Part shown: piece by piece, positions 28,149 to 37,042 of the stretch
Numbering within the stretch: position 1 is the stretch's first letter
Layout of the letters: the number at the start of each line of letters is the position of its first letter
Source of the DNA: Flavobacteriales bacterium
GTDB lineage: Bacteria; Bacteroidota; Bacteroidia; Flavobacteriales_F; PHOS-HE28
NCBI GenBank assembly: GCA_020635715.1
Contig: JACJZG010000004.1
Location: forward strand, 139,148-203,147
Length of the DNA stretch: 64,000 bases
Reading direction: 5' to 3'
Notes under the pieces: model-generated
Database searches by the model: none
What the model saw: the letters and a program-made list of their open reading frames with translations, nothing else
Told to the model about the DNA's origin: nothing
Program-made: the position numbers and the translations under genes

Positions 28149-28922
28149 ATGAACAAGTTGAACGACAAGGTGGCCCTGGTCACCGGTGCCGCCTCGGGTC
28201 TTGGAAAGGCCATTGCCACGCTCTATGCCGCCAATGGCGCCAGGGTCGTTGCCGTGGACCGCCAGCTCGATGCACTGAAGGCCGTGGAGCAGGAGATCGC
28301 AGACGGGGGCGGCACCGTGCACAGCCTGCAGGCGGACATGGCCGTGCCTGCTGACGTGGAAGCGATGGTGCGGGCCGCTTTAACGCGCTTCGGCACGCTC
28401 GATATCCTGGTGAACAACGCCGGCATCATGGACGACTTCAGTCCGGTGGACCAGGTGAGCGATGCGGCCTGGCGCCGTGTGATGGCCGTGAACCTCGATG
28501 GCCCGATGCAGGCGATGCGCGCCGCTTTGCAGGTGATGCTGCCGAAGAAGAGCGGTGTCATCATCAACATCGCCAGCGTGGGTGGTCTGTACGGTGCACG
28601 CGCCGGGGCGGCCTACACCACCAGCAAGCACGCGCTCATCGGCCTCACGAAGAACACCGGTTACCTGCATGCGCAGCAGGGTATCCGTTGCGTGGCCATC
28701 GCGCCGGGCGCCATGAACACGGCCATCGGCAAGGACATCGACTTCGCCCATCTGCCGGCGGCGGAACTCTTCAACACGCGCATCGCACCGGGCATGGCGC
28801 TGAACCCACGTACCAGCGAACCCATGGAAGTGGCGCGGCTCGCCCTCTTCCTGGCCAGTGAGGATGCCAGCTTCGTGAATGCTACGACCGTGGTGGCCGA
28901 TGGGGGGTGGACGGCGTATTGA
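28149..28922 (+). CDS. SDR-family NAD(P)-dependent oxidoreductase
   Basis: The 257-residue protein has the classical short-chain dehydrogenase motifs: TGAASGLGKAIA (cofactor-binding Gly motif), NNAG, the Ser in NIASVGG, and the YTTSK catalytic Tyr-Lys pair. Asp at the end of strand 2 (VVAVDR) suggests preference for NAD. The ATG at 28149 was chosen over an earlier one at 28119 because MNKLNDKVALVTG is the normal family start. The substrate cannot be determined. It is transcribed divergently from the cyclase and forms no evident operon. Confidence 0.92.
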   Translation: MNKLNDKVALVTGAASGLGKAIATLYAANGARVVAVDRQLDALKAVEQEIADGGGTVHSLQADMAVPADVEAMVRAALTRFGTLDILVNNAGIMDDFSPVDQVSDAAWRRVMAVNLDGPMQAMRAALQVMLPKKSGVIINIASVGGLYGARAGAAYTTSKHALIGLTKNTGYLHAQQGIRCVAIAPGAMNTAIGKDIDFAHLPAAELFNTRIAPGMALNPRTSEPMEVARLALFLASEDASFVNATTVVADGGWTAY

Positions 28923-28968
28923 GGGGTTGTTCGATCATGCGGTTATTCGAACCACAGGTCTTGGGCGC

Positions 28969-29002
28969 GGCAGGGACTCCTCATACCTCGGGAGACCCTG
29001 CC
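28969..29002. terminator. Hairpin between convergent genes
   Basis: GGCAGGGACTCC (28969-28980) pairs with GGGAGACCCTGCC (28990-29002) with one internal mismatch. It lies between the stops of the SDR gene and the convergent T9SS gene and could end both transcripts. Confidence 0.55.
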
Positions 29003-29022
29003 GAGTATAAAGACCGGTGATA

Positions 29023-30021
29023 CTATTCGATCAACACGAAGGTGAACGAACGAGACTCCCCTCCCTGCTCCACGCGAAGCATGTATGCACCCCTGGCCCA
29101 CATCGATGCATCCATGCGCCAGGTGCTGCCAGCTATTTCCTCCCGCAGCACCAAGCGCCCCGTGCCGTCGAAGACGGTGAGCCTAGTACCACCTGGCAAT
29201 CCGCTCAAGCGCACCTCGCCCCTTGTTGGGTTCGGGAATAGGGTAACCGCATCCAAACTGTGATCTGTGACACCCAGCGCCAACGGACAACCCTTGGGAT
29301 TCTCCGTTACGCACACGTTATCGATCAAGGTGTGTGCTCTTGGGTCCCAGGGGAAGTCCGCGAAGTGCAGCGTATCCGTCATGGCGTTGTTGAAGTGGTT
29401 CCCGATCATCACGTACTGGTAGGCACTATCGGCCACGAAGCTGCCGCTCACCAAGGTCCAGCCCACTGTATCGGCGATGATCCAGGGGTGATACACATGC
29501 GCGAAATTCCCACCTGTCGGCCAAGGATCACCCTGACTCCATTGTAGGGGCTGCGTGGTGAAGCGCATGCCGATGTGACTACTGGCGAGAAATGTTTGTG
29601 GTTGTGGTCCACCCCACGACGGGCTGGCATAGAAGCTGGAATAGTACTCTTGCCCCACAACGAGCGGTTGCGCAAGCTGGACCATGAAGTACTCGCGAAC
29701 GCCTGTACTTTGAATGTACGTGACCACACCCACATAGCACTCCCCATCCAGTGCATGCTGGAATGCCCATGAGCTAAGGGGCACATCATTGAAACCACCG
29801 TCGGGGATGCAGCTCATGAAATAGTCGCCCGTGCCACCAGCCGAGAACCAGCCCAGCGGACCGGTGCTCTCAGTGTAGGCGGTATTCACCTCAAGGCAGG
29901 AGTCTCGTATCTCAAAACTCGGGTTCGGCACCAGGTTCTGGCCTACACCCAAGTGAGACACAACGAACAAAAGGCAGCCCAGCACCCTGCCGAAGCCGTT
30001 TCTCCACCTGTTGTCTGCCAT
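29023..30021 (-). CDS. T9SS-exported protein with a 'LVPNPSFE' carbohydrate-binding-like domain
   Basis: The 332-residue protein starts at the ATG at 30021 with a signal peptide ending HLGVGQ. The mature protein opens with NLVPNPSFEIRDSC, the hallmark of a Flavobacteriia family with a jelly-roll, CBM-like fold, and runs to an 'IDNVCVTE' end typical of that domain. A T9SS sorting domain closes it (LFPNPTRGEVRLSGLPGG ... GAYMLRVEQGG). It is likely exported to the cell surface, possibly binding polysaccharide. A decayed sorting-domain fragment lies just upstream on the other strand. Confidence 0.85.
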   Translation of the reverse strand: MADNRWRNGFGRVLGCLLFVVSHLGVGQNLVPNPSFEIRDSCLEVNTAYTESTGPLGWFSAGGTGDYFMSCIPDGGFNDVPLSSWAFQHALDGECYVGVVTYIQSTGVREYFMVQLAQPLVVGQEYYSSFYASPSWGGPQPQTFLASSHIGMRFTTQPLQWSQGDPWPTGGNFAHVYHPWIIADTVGWTLVSGSFVADSAYQYVMIGNHFNNAMTDTLHFADFPWDPRAHTLIDNVCVTENPKGCPLALGVTDHSLDAVTLFPNPTRGEVRLSGLPGGTRLTVFDGTGRLVLREEIAGSTWRMDASMWARGAYMLRVEQGGESRSFTFVLIE

Positions 30022-30025
30022 TGGA

Positions 30026-30180
30026 TCGCAGAGACCGTGGAAGTGCGCGATATCAGTGGCAAACTGGTCCATCACACAACGTTGATGGATGGCATGCCAG
30101 TGGATGCATCATCATGGCTTCCGGGCACCTTACCTGGTGCGCCTTCCCGAACTCGGATGCTCGTTCCGTTGGGTGAAGCA
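30026..30180 (+). pseudogene. Remnant of a T9SS C-terminal sorting domain
   Basis: The plus-strand frame here reads VEVRDISGKLVHHTTLMDG, then VDASSWLPGT, which is the central part of a T9SS sorting domain (usual form 'vevyDlsGklv ... lda.swlpGtYlv'). The final strand is missing and the frame runs on into unrelated residues. There is no signal peptide or cargo domain in front. It looks like the leftover 3' end of a lost surface-protein gene. Confidence 0.5.
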
Positions 30181-30291
30181 GTGACCTCAAGGGACATTCG
30201 CGTCCATCACAAATTCGACCCCGTTCGTTTCGCTATCCGGAGCGACATGATCTATTGCCAAGCTGGTCCTGCGGAACGCGGGAGGAGGAGG

Positions 30292-30385
30292 GATCTCCAC
30301 CGATGGCGCAGATGACACAGATGGGCCGCAGATAAATGCTCAATACGCTGTCAGGCACGCTCTGCGACATCGGCGTTATCTGCGG
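30292..30385. repeat. REP/MITE-like repeat with 10-bp inverted ends
   Basis: CCGCAGATAA (30326-30335) and TTATCTGCGG (30376-30385) are perfect inverted repeats 40 bp apart. The flank GATCTCCACCGATGGCGCAG continuing to ATGACACAGATG is the reverse complement of the common 'ATCTGTGTCATCTGCG' interspersed repeat phrase. No ORF lies inside. Confidence 0.45.
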
Positions 30386-30453
30386 ATAGTTGTCGCTTGC
30401 TCGTGGTTCGGCAAGTTGACGGCATCGCTCCTGCCCGATAACCCAACACGTCG

Positions 30454-30487
30454 TTGACCCTATGAGCGCAACAGCCCCCTACCTTCG
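30454..30487 (+). promoter_or_regulatory. Candidate promoter of the cobalamin riboswitch operon
   Basis: TTG (30454-30456), 23 bp, TACCTTCG (30480-30487) matches the promoter form seen elsewhere in the window. It lies just before the riboswitch aptamer, where the transcript must start. Confidence 0.45.
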
Positions 30488-30499
30488 CCCCGCTGTCGA

Positions 30500-30660
30500 T
30501 CCCCGGAGTAACGCCCGGGGTGAAAAGGGAACCAGGTGCGAATCCTGGGCTTTACCTGAAGCTGTAAGCCCGAAGCAGCCGACCGGCATGAAGCCACTGA
30601 CCACCGCGAGGTGGATGGGAAGGCGCCGGTAGGTGGGCAAGCCAGAAGACCTGTCGCCAG
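30500..30660 (+). ncRNA. Cobalamin riboswitch
   Basis: The conserved blocks appear in order: GAAAAGGGAACCAGGTGCGA, then AATCCTGG, CTGTAAGCCCG, AAGCCACTG, GGGAAGGCGCCGG, and the B12 box AAGCCAGAAGACCTG (about 30639-30653). Together they define the adenosyl/aquo-cobalamin aptamer. The start codon of the first gene lies 111 bp downstream, leaving room for an expression platform. It is expected to switch off the downstream B12-uptake genes when cobalamin is plentiful. The BtuB-like and BtuG-like genes downstream agree with this. Confidence 0.93.
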
Positions 30661-30771
30661 CACGATCGGACATTGCTTCCAGGTAAGAGGCAGGCCCGGA
30701 ACGTGCGCTGCTTCGCGCATGTCCACGGCACATCTTCCTGGGGGCGCTTGAACCAGCAACCCAACACCCCC

Positions 30772-31476
30772 ATGATCATTCGTGTACTCGCACTTTCCGC
30801 AACCCTAGCGGCCGCTTCGGCCCAGGCCCAGTTCACCATGGCCGATGTCCAGTTCTGGATCGGCACCGGCGCCGATTCCTCCGTGCTCGTCTTCGACTTC
30901 CAGGACGGAACGGTGGATCCCAGCTACGCCTGGGGCTTCCTGCATGACGGCAGCGCGACCGGACTCGACATGGTGGAGGCCATCGCCGCCGCCGATCCGA
31001 ACCTCGCGCTGGACATCCCCAGCGGCTTCCTGAACACCGTGACCTATGGCGCGCACGCCGGCATCGGTGGTGCACCCGACTACTGGAGCACCTGGAGCGG
31101 TGCCGATCTCGCAAGCATGGAGATGAACCTGGGCTTGTCCGAGGTCCTCACCAACGGCAGATGGTTCGGCTGTTCATACACCGACTTCGATCCACCGCTC
31201 GCACCCACCGCGCCGATCGCCGCAACCAATGCGACCGCTGTCGTTGAACGAAGCCTCCTCGACCTTGGCGTATATCCGCAACCTGCCACTGACGTACTCT
31301 TCGTGCGGGTGAACGAGGATGGAACGCATGCGCTGCGCATCCATGACCTCGGCGGTCGCACGGTGTTCACGGGCCGGACCAATGGCCTCACCACCGCGGT
31401 GGATGTTGCAGGATGGGCGCCCGGTACCTACGTGCTGGTCGTTGGCGATACGCGTCGCACCGTCGCGATCCAGTAG
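30772..31476 (+). CDS. T9SS-exported protein in the B12 operon, putative cobalamin-binding
   Basis: The 234-residue protein begins at the ATG at 30772 with a signal peptide (MIIRVLALSATLAAASAQAQ). The first domain (about 20-150) has VQFWIGTGADSSVLVFDFQDG and SYAWGFLHDGSATGLDMVEAIAAADPNL, a recognisable exported Bacteroidota family (usual form 'vxFWVGxGxxxxxlviDfndG ... AWGYrwdG'). A compact T9SS sorting domain ends it (VYPQPATDVLFVRV ... GTYVLVVGD). As first gene under the riboswitch, a role in capturing cobalamin at the surface, like BtuG/BtuH, is reasonable but not shown. It ends 2 bp before the btuB-like start. Confidence 0.75.
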   Translation: MIIRVLALSATLAAASAQAQFTMADVQFWIGTGADSSVLVFDFQDGTVDPSYAWGFLHDGSATGLDMVEAIAAADPNLALDIPSGFLNTVTYGAHAGIGGAPDYWSTWSGADLASMEMNLGLSEVLTNGRWFGCSYTDFDPPLAPTAPIAATNATAVVERSLLDLGVYPQPATDVLFVRVNEDGTHALRIHDLGGRTVFTGRTNGLTTAVDVAGWAPGTYVLVVGDTRRTVAIQ

Positions 31477-31478
31477 CG

Positions 31479-33437
31479 ATGGGCGGAGTGAAGTGGCCCG
31501 ATAGGTCAACGCCGCGACGATCCCTTCGTCGTGTTGCGCTGGGTGTGCTGCTTCATGCCTTCCTCCTTGTCGCTCCTCATCACCTGCTCGCGCAAACCAC
31601 CACCGATACCGTACAGTTGCGGATGCATGAAGTGCGCGCGCCACGGCTCGTTGGCACCACCGCAGGCGGCAAATTGGAATTGGTGGACAGTGCGACCTAC
31701 GCGCGCTATAGCACTTCGGACCTCGCGAGCCTGCTGGCGAACGAGAGTCCGGTCTTCATCAAGAGCTACGGCCTTGGTGGTCTGGCCACGTCCTCATTCC
31801 GGGGTGGTGCTTCGCAACACACGGCGGTGCTTTGGAACGGCTTCAACATCCAGAGCCCGATGGTCGGTCAAACGGATCTGTCCTTGATCCCGCTCGTGGC
31901 CGCTTCGGAGGTGCGGATCCAATACGGCGGTGGCACGGCGCTTTGGGGGAGCGGAGCGGTCGGAGGTTCGATCCTGCTGAACAACAAGGCGCAATATGAC
32001 GAAGGTCTCGCCGTGGATGCCGGTGCGCGCGTGGGCAGCTTCGGGGAGATGCGCGAGCAACTACGGATCGACTTCGGCGATGCGCGCTGGTCGCTTTCGG
32101 TGGCCGCCTTCCACCAGGCCGCACGCAACGACTTCGCCTATGAGGTGAACGATGAGCGACGCCAGCAACGCAACTCCCAGCTGGAACAACGCGGGGTGAT
32201 CACGCAAGTGCATCGCCGCATCGGTGCGCATCAACAGGTCCACTTCGTGCATTGGTACCAGCTGAGTGATCGGCGGATCCCGGCCACGCTGCATGAAGCC
32301 ATGAGCGAGGCACGGCAGGAGGATGAGAGCCAGCGCTTCACCGGAGGCTGGCAGTACAACACCGTGAAGATGGACGTTCATGTGCGCGGCGCCTGGTTCG
32401 ATGAGGCCTTGTGGTGGCATCCAACGGATGTGATCGCGGACAGGAGTCGCGCACGCACCGCGATCGCAGAGGTTGAGCTGCGCTGGCGTTCCGCGCGTGG
32501 TCATGCGATCGGCTTCGGCGCGAACAGCACACAGGCCACAGCCGTCAGCACCGGCTATACGGATGAACCCCGACAAGGCCGCAACGCGCTCTTCGCCAGC
32601 TATGGATACCAACATCCTTCGGAACGGTGGATCACCTCCGCGTCGATCCGCCAGGAGCGGATGGATGCGCGTTGGATGCCAGTGACCGCCACGGTGGGGG
32701 CGGAGCATGTATTGCTGCCGGGTTGGCGGGTGAAGGGCTCCGCCTCGCGTGTGTACCGTGTGCCCACCTTCAACGACCTCTATTGGGTACCGGGCGGTGA
32801 CCGGCAACTGCTGCCTGAGCAGGGCTATGCGGCGGAAGCTGGCGCAGTGGGAGAGGAGCGCGTCGGCTGTGTGCGACTCGAGGGCGAGGGAACGGTCTTC
32901 ACGCGTACCATCGACGACTGGATCCTCTGGTCACCCGGTCCGGCGTATTGGAGCCCGATGAACCTGATGCGTGTTTGGAGCCGTGGGGTGGAGGCACGCG
33001 TGACCGCGAAGTGGACCGGTGGGCGCACGCGCTATGCAGCGACGTTGCGCACCAACCACGTCGTGAGTACGAACCAGCAGGCGCGCACACCCGATGATGC
33101 CTCGGTGGACCGACAGCTGATCTATGTGCCCATGTACAGCGGGCAGCTGCGCGTGGGCATGGAGCGTGGTCGTGCGAGCGCATCCCTCGCCGGCACCTAC
33201 ACCGGTTACCGGTACACGAGCACCGACAACCGTTCCTACCTCGCACCCTTCACCTTGTGGAATGCACGGTTCACCTACGTGCTCAAGGTGGGCGAACGTG
33301 GTGATCTCCTCCTCGACCTGCGCGGTGACAACCTCCTCGCGGCGAACTACCAGGTGATCGCTGATCGGCCGATGCCCGGTCGTGCGTATCGCGCGGGGAT
33401 CACCTATCGGTTCAAGCAACGCCGCACTGTGCCATGA
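31479..33437 (+). CDS. btuB: TonB-dependent outer membrane cobalamin receptor (BtuB-like)
   Basis: The 652-residue protein has a signal peptide, a plug domain (SLLANESPVFIKSYGLGGLATSSFRG; GSGAVGGSILL) and a 22-strand-type barrel. The barrel's last strand AGITYRF is followed by an unusual seven-residue tail (KQRRTVP) instead of ending on the aromatic residue. The riboswitch upstream and BtuG-like lipoprotein downstream identify it as the vitamin B12 transporter, energised by TonB-ExbBD encoded elsewhere. The ATG at 31479 is 2 bp after the preceding stop; the gene end overlaps the next start (ATGA). Confidence 0.9.
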   Translation: MGGVKWPDRSTPRRSLRRVALGVLLHAFLLVAPHHLLAQTTTDTVQLRMHEVRAPRLVGTTAGGKLELVDSATYARYSTSDLASLLANESPVFIKSYGLGGLATSSFRGGASQHTAVLWNGFNIQSPMVGQTDLSLIPLVAASEVRIQYGGGTALWGSGAVGGSILLNNKAQYDEGLAVDAGARVGSFGEMREQLRIDFGDARWSLSVAAFHQAARNDFAYEVNDERRQQRNSQLEQRGVITQVHRRIGAHQQVHFVHWYQLSDRRIPATLHEAMSEARQEDESQRFTGGWQYNTVKMDVHVRGAWFDEALWWHPTDVIADRSRARTAIAEVELRWRSARGHAIGFGANSTQATAVSTGYTDEPRQGRNALFASYGYQHPSERWITSASIRQERMDARWMPVTATVGAEHVLLPGWRVKGSASRVYRVPTFNDLYWVPGGDRQLLPEQGYAAEAGAVGEERVGCVRLEGEGTVFTRTIDDWILWSPGPAYWSPMNLMRVWSRGVEARVTAKWTGGRTRYAATLRTNHVVSTNQQARTPDDASVDRQLIYVPMYSGQLRVGMERGRASASLAGTYTGYRYTSTDNRSYLAPFTLWNARFTYVLKVGERGDLLLDLRGDNLLAANYQVIADRPMPGRAYRAGITYRFKQRRTVP

Positions 33438-34462
33438 TGATGCGTCCCTTGTTCGTGCTGTTGTTGACCGTGCTCGTCATCGGCTGTCGGAAGGACAAGC
33501 CCGAGCCACCGGACGGGACACCTGTTGAGGTCGGCCAGCGCGGCGTGTACATCACCAACGAGGGCAACTTCCAATGGGGCAATGCCTCGGTGAGCTACTT
33601 CGATCCCGCTACCGGAGCCGCCACCGAGGACCTCTACCAGCCTGCCAACAGCGAAGCGCTCGGTGATGTGCTGCAGCAGATGGTGCTGCATGAAGGCCGT
33701 GGCTACCTCGTGTTGAACAACTCCGGGAAAGTGGTCGTCGTTGATCCGCACACCTTCACCCGGCTTGCCACGATAACGGGTTTCCCATCACCACGTGCGT
33801 TGCTTCCGGTGAGCACCACCAAGGCCTACGTCAGTGATCTCAGCGCGGGGCGCTTGTCGGTGGTGGACCTGGTGAGCAACAGCATGACAGGCTCGATCCC
33901 CTGCGGGCAATGGACCGAGGCGATGGTACGCATCGGCGATGAAGCCTTCGTCACCGATCAGTCGCGGCCCTATGTGTATGTGATCGACATTGCGACCGAT
34001 CAGCTGGTAGACAGCATCGCGGTGGCACGCGGTGGCAACAGTGTGGTGGTGGATGCCGATGGCTTGCTGTGGGTGGCTTGCGGCGGCGGCAGTGGTACTT
34101 CACCCGCGCTCCACCGGATCGATCCCGACTCACACACGGTTCAAGCGACATTCCCCTTTGCGAGTGGTAGCGACAGTCCTTGGCGGTTGACCGCGAACGG
34201 TGATGCTACCATGCTCCACTTCCTCAACGAGCACGTTTACCGCATGCCCATCACCGCGACGCACCTGCCCACTTCCGCGTTCATCGCGGCGAACGGCCGC
34301 AACTTCTACGGTCTGGGTGTTGATCCGAACGATGGAACGGTGTACGTGGCCGATGCGATCGACTATGTGCAACGCGGGGTGGTCTTGCGCCACGCGGCGG
34401 ACGGGTCATTCATCGGCTCCTTCCACGCGGGCCGCATCCCTGGTGGCTTCGTCTTCCGATGA
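33434..34462 (+). CDS. btuG: BtuG-like surface lipoprotein, beta-propeller (DUF5074/YncE type)
   Basis: The 342-residue protein has a lipobox VIGC (Cys18) followed by charged residues, then YITNEGNFQWGNASVSYFDP, the typical BtuG start. Repeats with VVVDPHTF, VVDLVSNS and YVIDIATDQLVDSI motifs form a seven-bladed propeller. Known BtuG proteins sit on top of BtuB and capture cobalamin with very high affinity at the cell surface. It overlaps the btuB stop, so the two are made together. The symbol is by family and context; binding is not tested here. Confidence 0.85.
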   Translation: MMMRPLFVLLLTVLVIGCRKDKPEPPDGTPVEVGQRGVYITNEGNFQWGNASVSYFDPATGAATEDLYQPANSEALGDVLQQMVLHEGRGYLVLNNSGKVVVVDPHTFTRLATITGFPSPRALLPVSTTKAYVSDLSAGRLSVVDLVSNSMTGSIPCGQWTEAMVRIGDEAFVTDQSRPYVYVIDIATDQLVDSIAVARGGNSVVVDADGLLWVACGGGSGTSPALHRIDPDSHTVQATFPFASGSDSPWRLTANGDATMLHFLNEHVYRMPITATHLPTSAFIAANGRNFYGLGVDPNDGTVYVADAIDYVQRGVVLRHAADGSFIGSFHAGRIPGGFVFR

Positions 34463-34648
34463 TGATCGGTCGATCGGGTCATCGCGCAGTTCCATCAGGC
34501 AGGCGTTGCACAGGCAGCCCGTGTAGCGCGCGGCGATGCGCACATGATCCGCTGGTGAGAGCGGGACCTTGCCGCATGCACATTGCGCGATATCCTGCGG
34601 CGTGCAGGTGATCGGTGCCGTGCAACGGGCGCATGTCGTGACGGGCAT
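34406..34648 (-). CDS. Cysteine-rich CWC-type small protein
   Basis: The 80-residue protein has eight cysteines in the CWC layout: C6-x2-C9, C15, C23-x-C25 and a final YTGCLCNACL (C45, C47, C50). It is probably a small zinc- or metal-binding protein. It is encoded antisense to the operon, and its 3' end overlaps the last 57 bp of the btuG-like gene. Such genes are often seen near B12-uptake genes in Bacteroidota, from memory. The function is unknown. Confidence 0.75.
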   Translation of the reverse strand: MPVTTCARCTAPITCTPQDIAQCACGKVPLSPADHVRIAARYTGCLCNACLMELRDDPIDRSSSEDEATRDAARVEGADE

Positions 34649-34729
34649 GGGGCGAAGATCGGGGGCTCATCAACACCTCTCCCTGTATACATCCCCGCCC
34701 TCCTACGCCCTTTGCCCTTCCAGTGCCTG

Positions 34730-34737
34730 TAGGTTCG
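34730..34737 (+). promoter_or_regulatory. -7-like element TAGGTTCG four bases before a GTG start
   Basis: The element ends 4 nt before the GTG at 34742, the same spacing as at 44229 and 51298. It supports GTG as the start and suggests a leaderless or near-leaderless transcript. Confidence 0.35.
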
Positions 34738-34741
34738 CCAT

Positions 34742-37036
34742 GTGCTCATCCACCGGTCCTTCATCGCGCTGATCCTCACCACGATCGCTATCCCTGCCAT
34801 TGCGCAGACTACCGGCGTGCTTGCCGGACAGGTGATCAGTATGGGCGGCGCACCCCTGGCCGATGCCACCGTGCAGGCCCTCTTGCCGGATACCGCCTAC
34901 CTCACGAGCACGGCGGCGGATGGCCGCTTCCGGTATGAGGGCTTGCCCACCGGCCTGTATCGTTTGCGCGTAAGTCACATTGGATACCGCACCGCCGAGC
35001 TGGCTGAGAGCTGGGTGCGCGCGGGCAAGACCGAACTCGTGACCGTGGAACTGGAGCTGGCGGTGAACGAACTGGCCGCGGTGGAGATCCGCAGCATCGC
35101 ACCGGGCCGCCTGGATGCCGTAAGCAGCGCCCCGATCACCGTGGAGCGCAGTTTGCGCTATCCGGCCACCTTCTTCGATCCGGCGCGGCTGGCCATGAGC
35201 TATGCGGGCGTGGCCGGCACCAACGACGAGGCCAACCATTTCAGCGTACGCGGCAACAGCCCGGCGGCCAACAGCTGGTTGCTGGAAGGCGCGGAGATCG
35301 TGACGCCGAACCACCTGACCAACGCAGGCACGCCCAACGACCTCCCCACGCTCACCGGAGGCGGAACCACCATCCTCAGTGCGCAGATGCTCGGCAGCTC
35401 GCGCCTGCTCACCGGCGGCATGGCCGCGCGCTACGGCAATGCGCTGGGCGGCATCATGGACCTCTCCCTCCGCAAGGGGATCACGGATCGCAGGGCCTAC
35501 ACCGTCCAAGCGGGCCTCATCGGCATCGACCTCAGCGCGGAGGGACCCTTCAAGGTGGGTGGCCGCGCGAGCTACCTGATCAACTACCGTTACAGCACGC
35601 TGGGTCTGCTCGGTGCCATGGGCGTGCCACTTGGCGATGAGGTCATCACCTTCCAGGACCTCGCCTTCACGGTGGACCTGCCGCTGGGTGAACGCTCGGG
35701 CCTGCGCCTCTTCGGCATGGGGGGCAATAGCAGCAACCGCTTCGATCGGAAGGACAGTACGGAATGGGAATACGACAAGGACAGTCGCGACATCGACTAC
35801 ACGGCGCAGGTGGGTGCGGCGGGCCTGAGCTTCCACACGCGGATCGCGGAGCGGGCGATCTGGCGGACCACTGTGGCCCTGTCGGCCAACGAGCAGGGGC
35901 GGACCAGGGAGGATAGCCCCATCAGAGGCTTGAGCTATCGCGACAGCACCGGCCTCTATGAACGGAAGCTCAGCGCACACTCCGCGATCCACTGGTCCAT
36001 CGGCGCGCGGAACAACCTGCGCTTCGGTCTTTCCGCGGTGGACCGCGACCTGAGCAAGGTGCTGTACAATGTGGGCGAGCGGACATCCACCTTGTTGCTT
36101 CGACCATATTTCGAATGGAGCCATGACCTGACGGAAGCGCTGGCCTTCGACCTCGGCGTGGTGTATGCATCCTATGACCTCGATGAGCATGGGGTGCCGG
36201 AGCCGCGCTTCACCATGCGTTGGCGGGTGGATCAACGCCACCACGTGATGATCAGCGGCGGCCAGCGCTCACAGATGCCCCAGTTGCAGAGCTACTACCG
36301 TCAGTTGTTCCCACCATTCATCGACAACCGGGGCATCGGCCCCATCTTGGCGCAGGATGCATCCGTTCGGATCGAGCGGCAAGGTGATCGGGTCACCATC
36401 TCAGCAACGGCCTTCATGCAGCGGCTGACGAAGGTGCCGGTGGATGTGAACTCCATCATCTCTCAAGGAACAGGGACGAGCATGCTGAACACCTGGGAAG
36501 GACTCGTAGGTGCGCAGTTGGCCGATGAAGGCAAGGGGGAGAACCAAGGGGTGGAGCTGGCCCTGGAACGGCGCTTCCACCGCGATTGGTTCCTGCAGGT
36601 GAACGGCACCTGGCTGCAGATGCAGTACACCGGCAAGGACGGTCGCCTGCAGCCCGGTCGTTGGGACGTGGGCACCATTGCGAACACCGTGGCGGGCCGT
36701 GAGTGGGCGAAGCAGAGCGAAGGACGGAAGCGCACCTGGGGTGTGAGCGGTCGCATCAACACCACCGGCGGGCAGCGCTATACACCTGTCCTGGAAGAGG
36801 CCATGCCGCTCCCGACGCCCTATTCGAAGCGCTACAACAGCACCTACAGAATGGACCTGCGCATCTATCTGAAACGCGAGCGGCACGGCCGCACCGGTAT
36901 GTGGGCGCTGGACCTCTTGAACGCCACCAACGCGCAGAACGAAGCCTATCGTTACTACGATCAGCGCAAAGGAGAAGTCGTGACACGGTATCAGCTCGGA
37001 CTCATTCCGAACCTGAGTTATCGGGTCGAATTCTGA
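34742..37036 (+). CDS. TonB-dependent receptor with carboxypeptidase-like N-terminal domain
   Basis: The 764-residue protein has a signal peptide (FIALILTTIAIPAIAQ), a carboxypeptidase-regulatory-like beta-sandwich (about 23-105: GVLAGQVISMGGAPLADATV ... LRVSHIGYRTAEL), a plug domain (FSVRGNSPAANSWLLEGAEI; ARYGNALGGIMDLSLRKG) and an outer membrane barrel ending in LSYRVEF with the normal C-terminal Phe. The start is GTG because the nearby ATG at 34740 is out of frame. The substrate is unknown; it is not under the riboswitch. The next two genes follow within 6 and 12 bp, suggesting one transcript. Confidence 0.9.
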   Translation: MLIHRSFIALILTTIAIPAIAQTTGVLAGQVISMGGAPLADATVQALLPDTAYLTSTAADGRFRYEGLPTGLYRLRVSHIGYRTAELAESWVRAGKTELVTVELELAVNELAAVEIRSIAPGRLDAVSSAPITVERSLRYPATFFDPARLAMSYAGVAGTNDEANHFSVRGNSPAANSWLLEGAEIVTPNHLTNAGTPNDLPTLTGGGTTILSAQMLGSSRLLTGGMAARYGNALGGIMDLSLRKGITDRRAYTVQAGLIGIDLSAEGPFKVGGRASYLINYRYSTLGLLGAMGVPLGDEVITFQDLAFTVDLPLGERSGLRLFGMGGNSSNRFDRKDSTEWEYDKDSRDIDYTAQVGAAGLSFHTRIAERAIWRTTVALSANEQGRTREDSPIRGLSYRDSTGLYERKLSAHSAIHWSIGARNNLRFGLSAVDRDLSKVLYNVGERTSTLLLRPYFEWSHDLTEALAFDLGVVYASYDLDEHGVPEPRFTMRWRVDQRHHVMISGGQRSQMPQLQSYYRQLFPPFIDNRGIGPILAQDASVRIERQGDRVTISATAFMQRLTKVPVDVNSIISQGTGTSMLNTWEGLVGAQLADEGKGENQGVELALERRFHRDWFLQVNGTWLQMQYTGKDGRLQPGRWDVGTIANTVAGREWAKQSEGRKRTWGVSGRINTTGGQRYTPVLEEAMPLPTPYSKRYNSTYRMDLRIYLKRERHGRTGMWALDLLNATNAQNEAYRYYDQRKGEVVTRYQLGLIPNLSYRVEF

Positions 37037-37042
37037 ACCACC

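Noticed and set aside
29953..30315. 120-residue plus-strand gene
   Set aside because: It begins inside the antisense of the T9SS gene and only its middle resembles a sorting domain, so it is treated as a pseudogene fragment.
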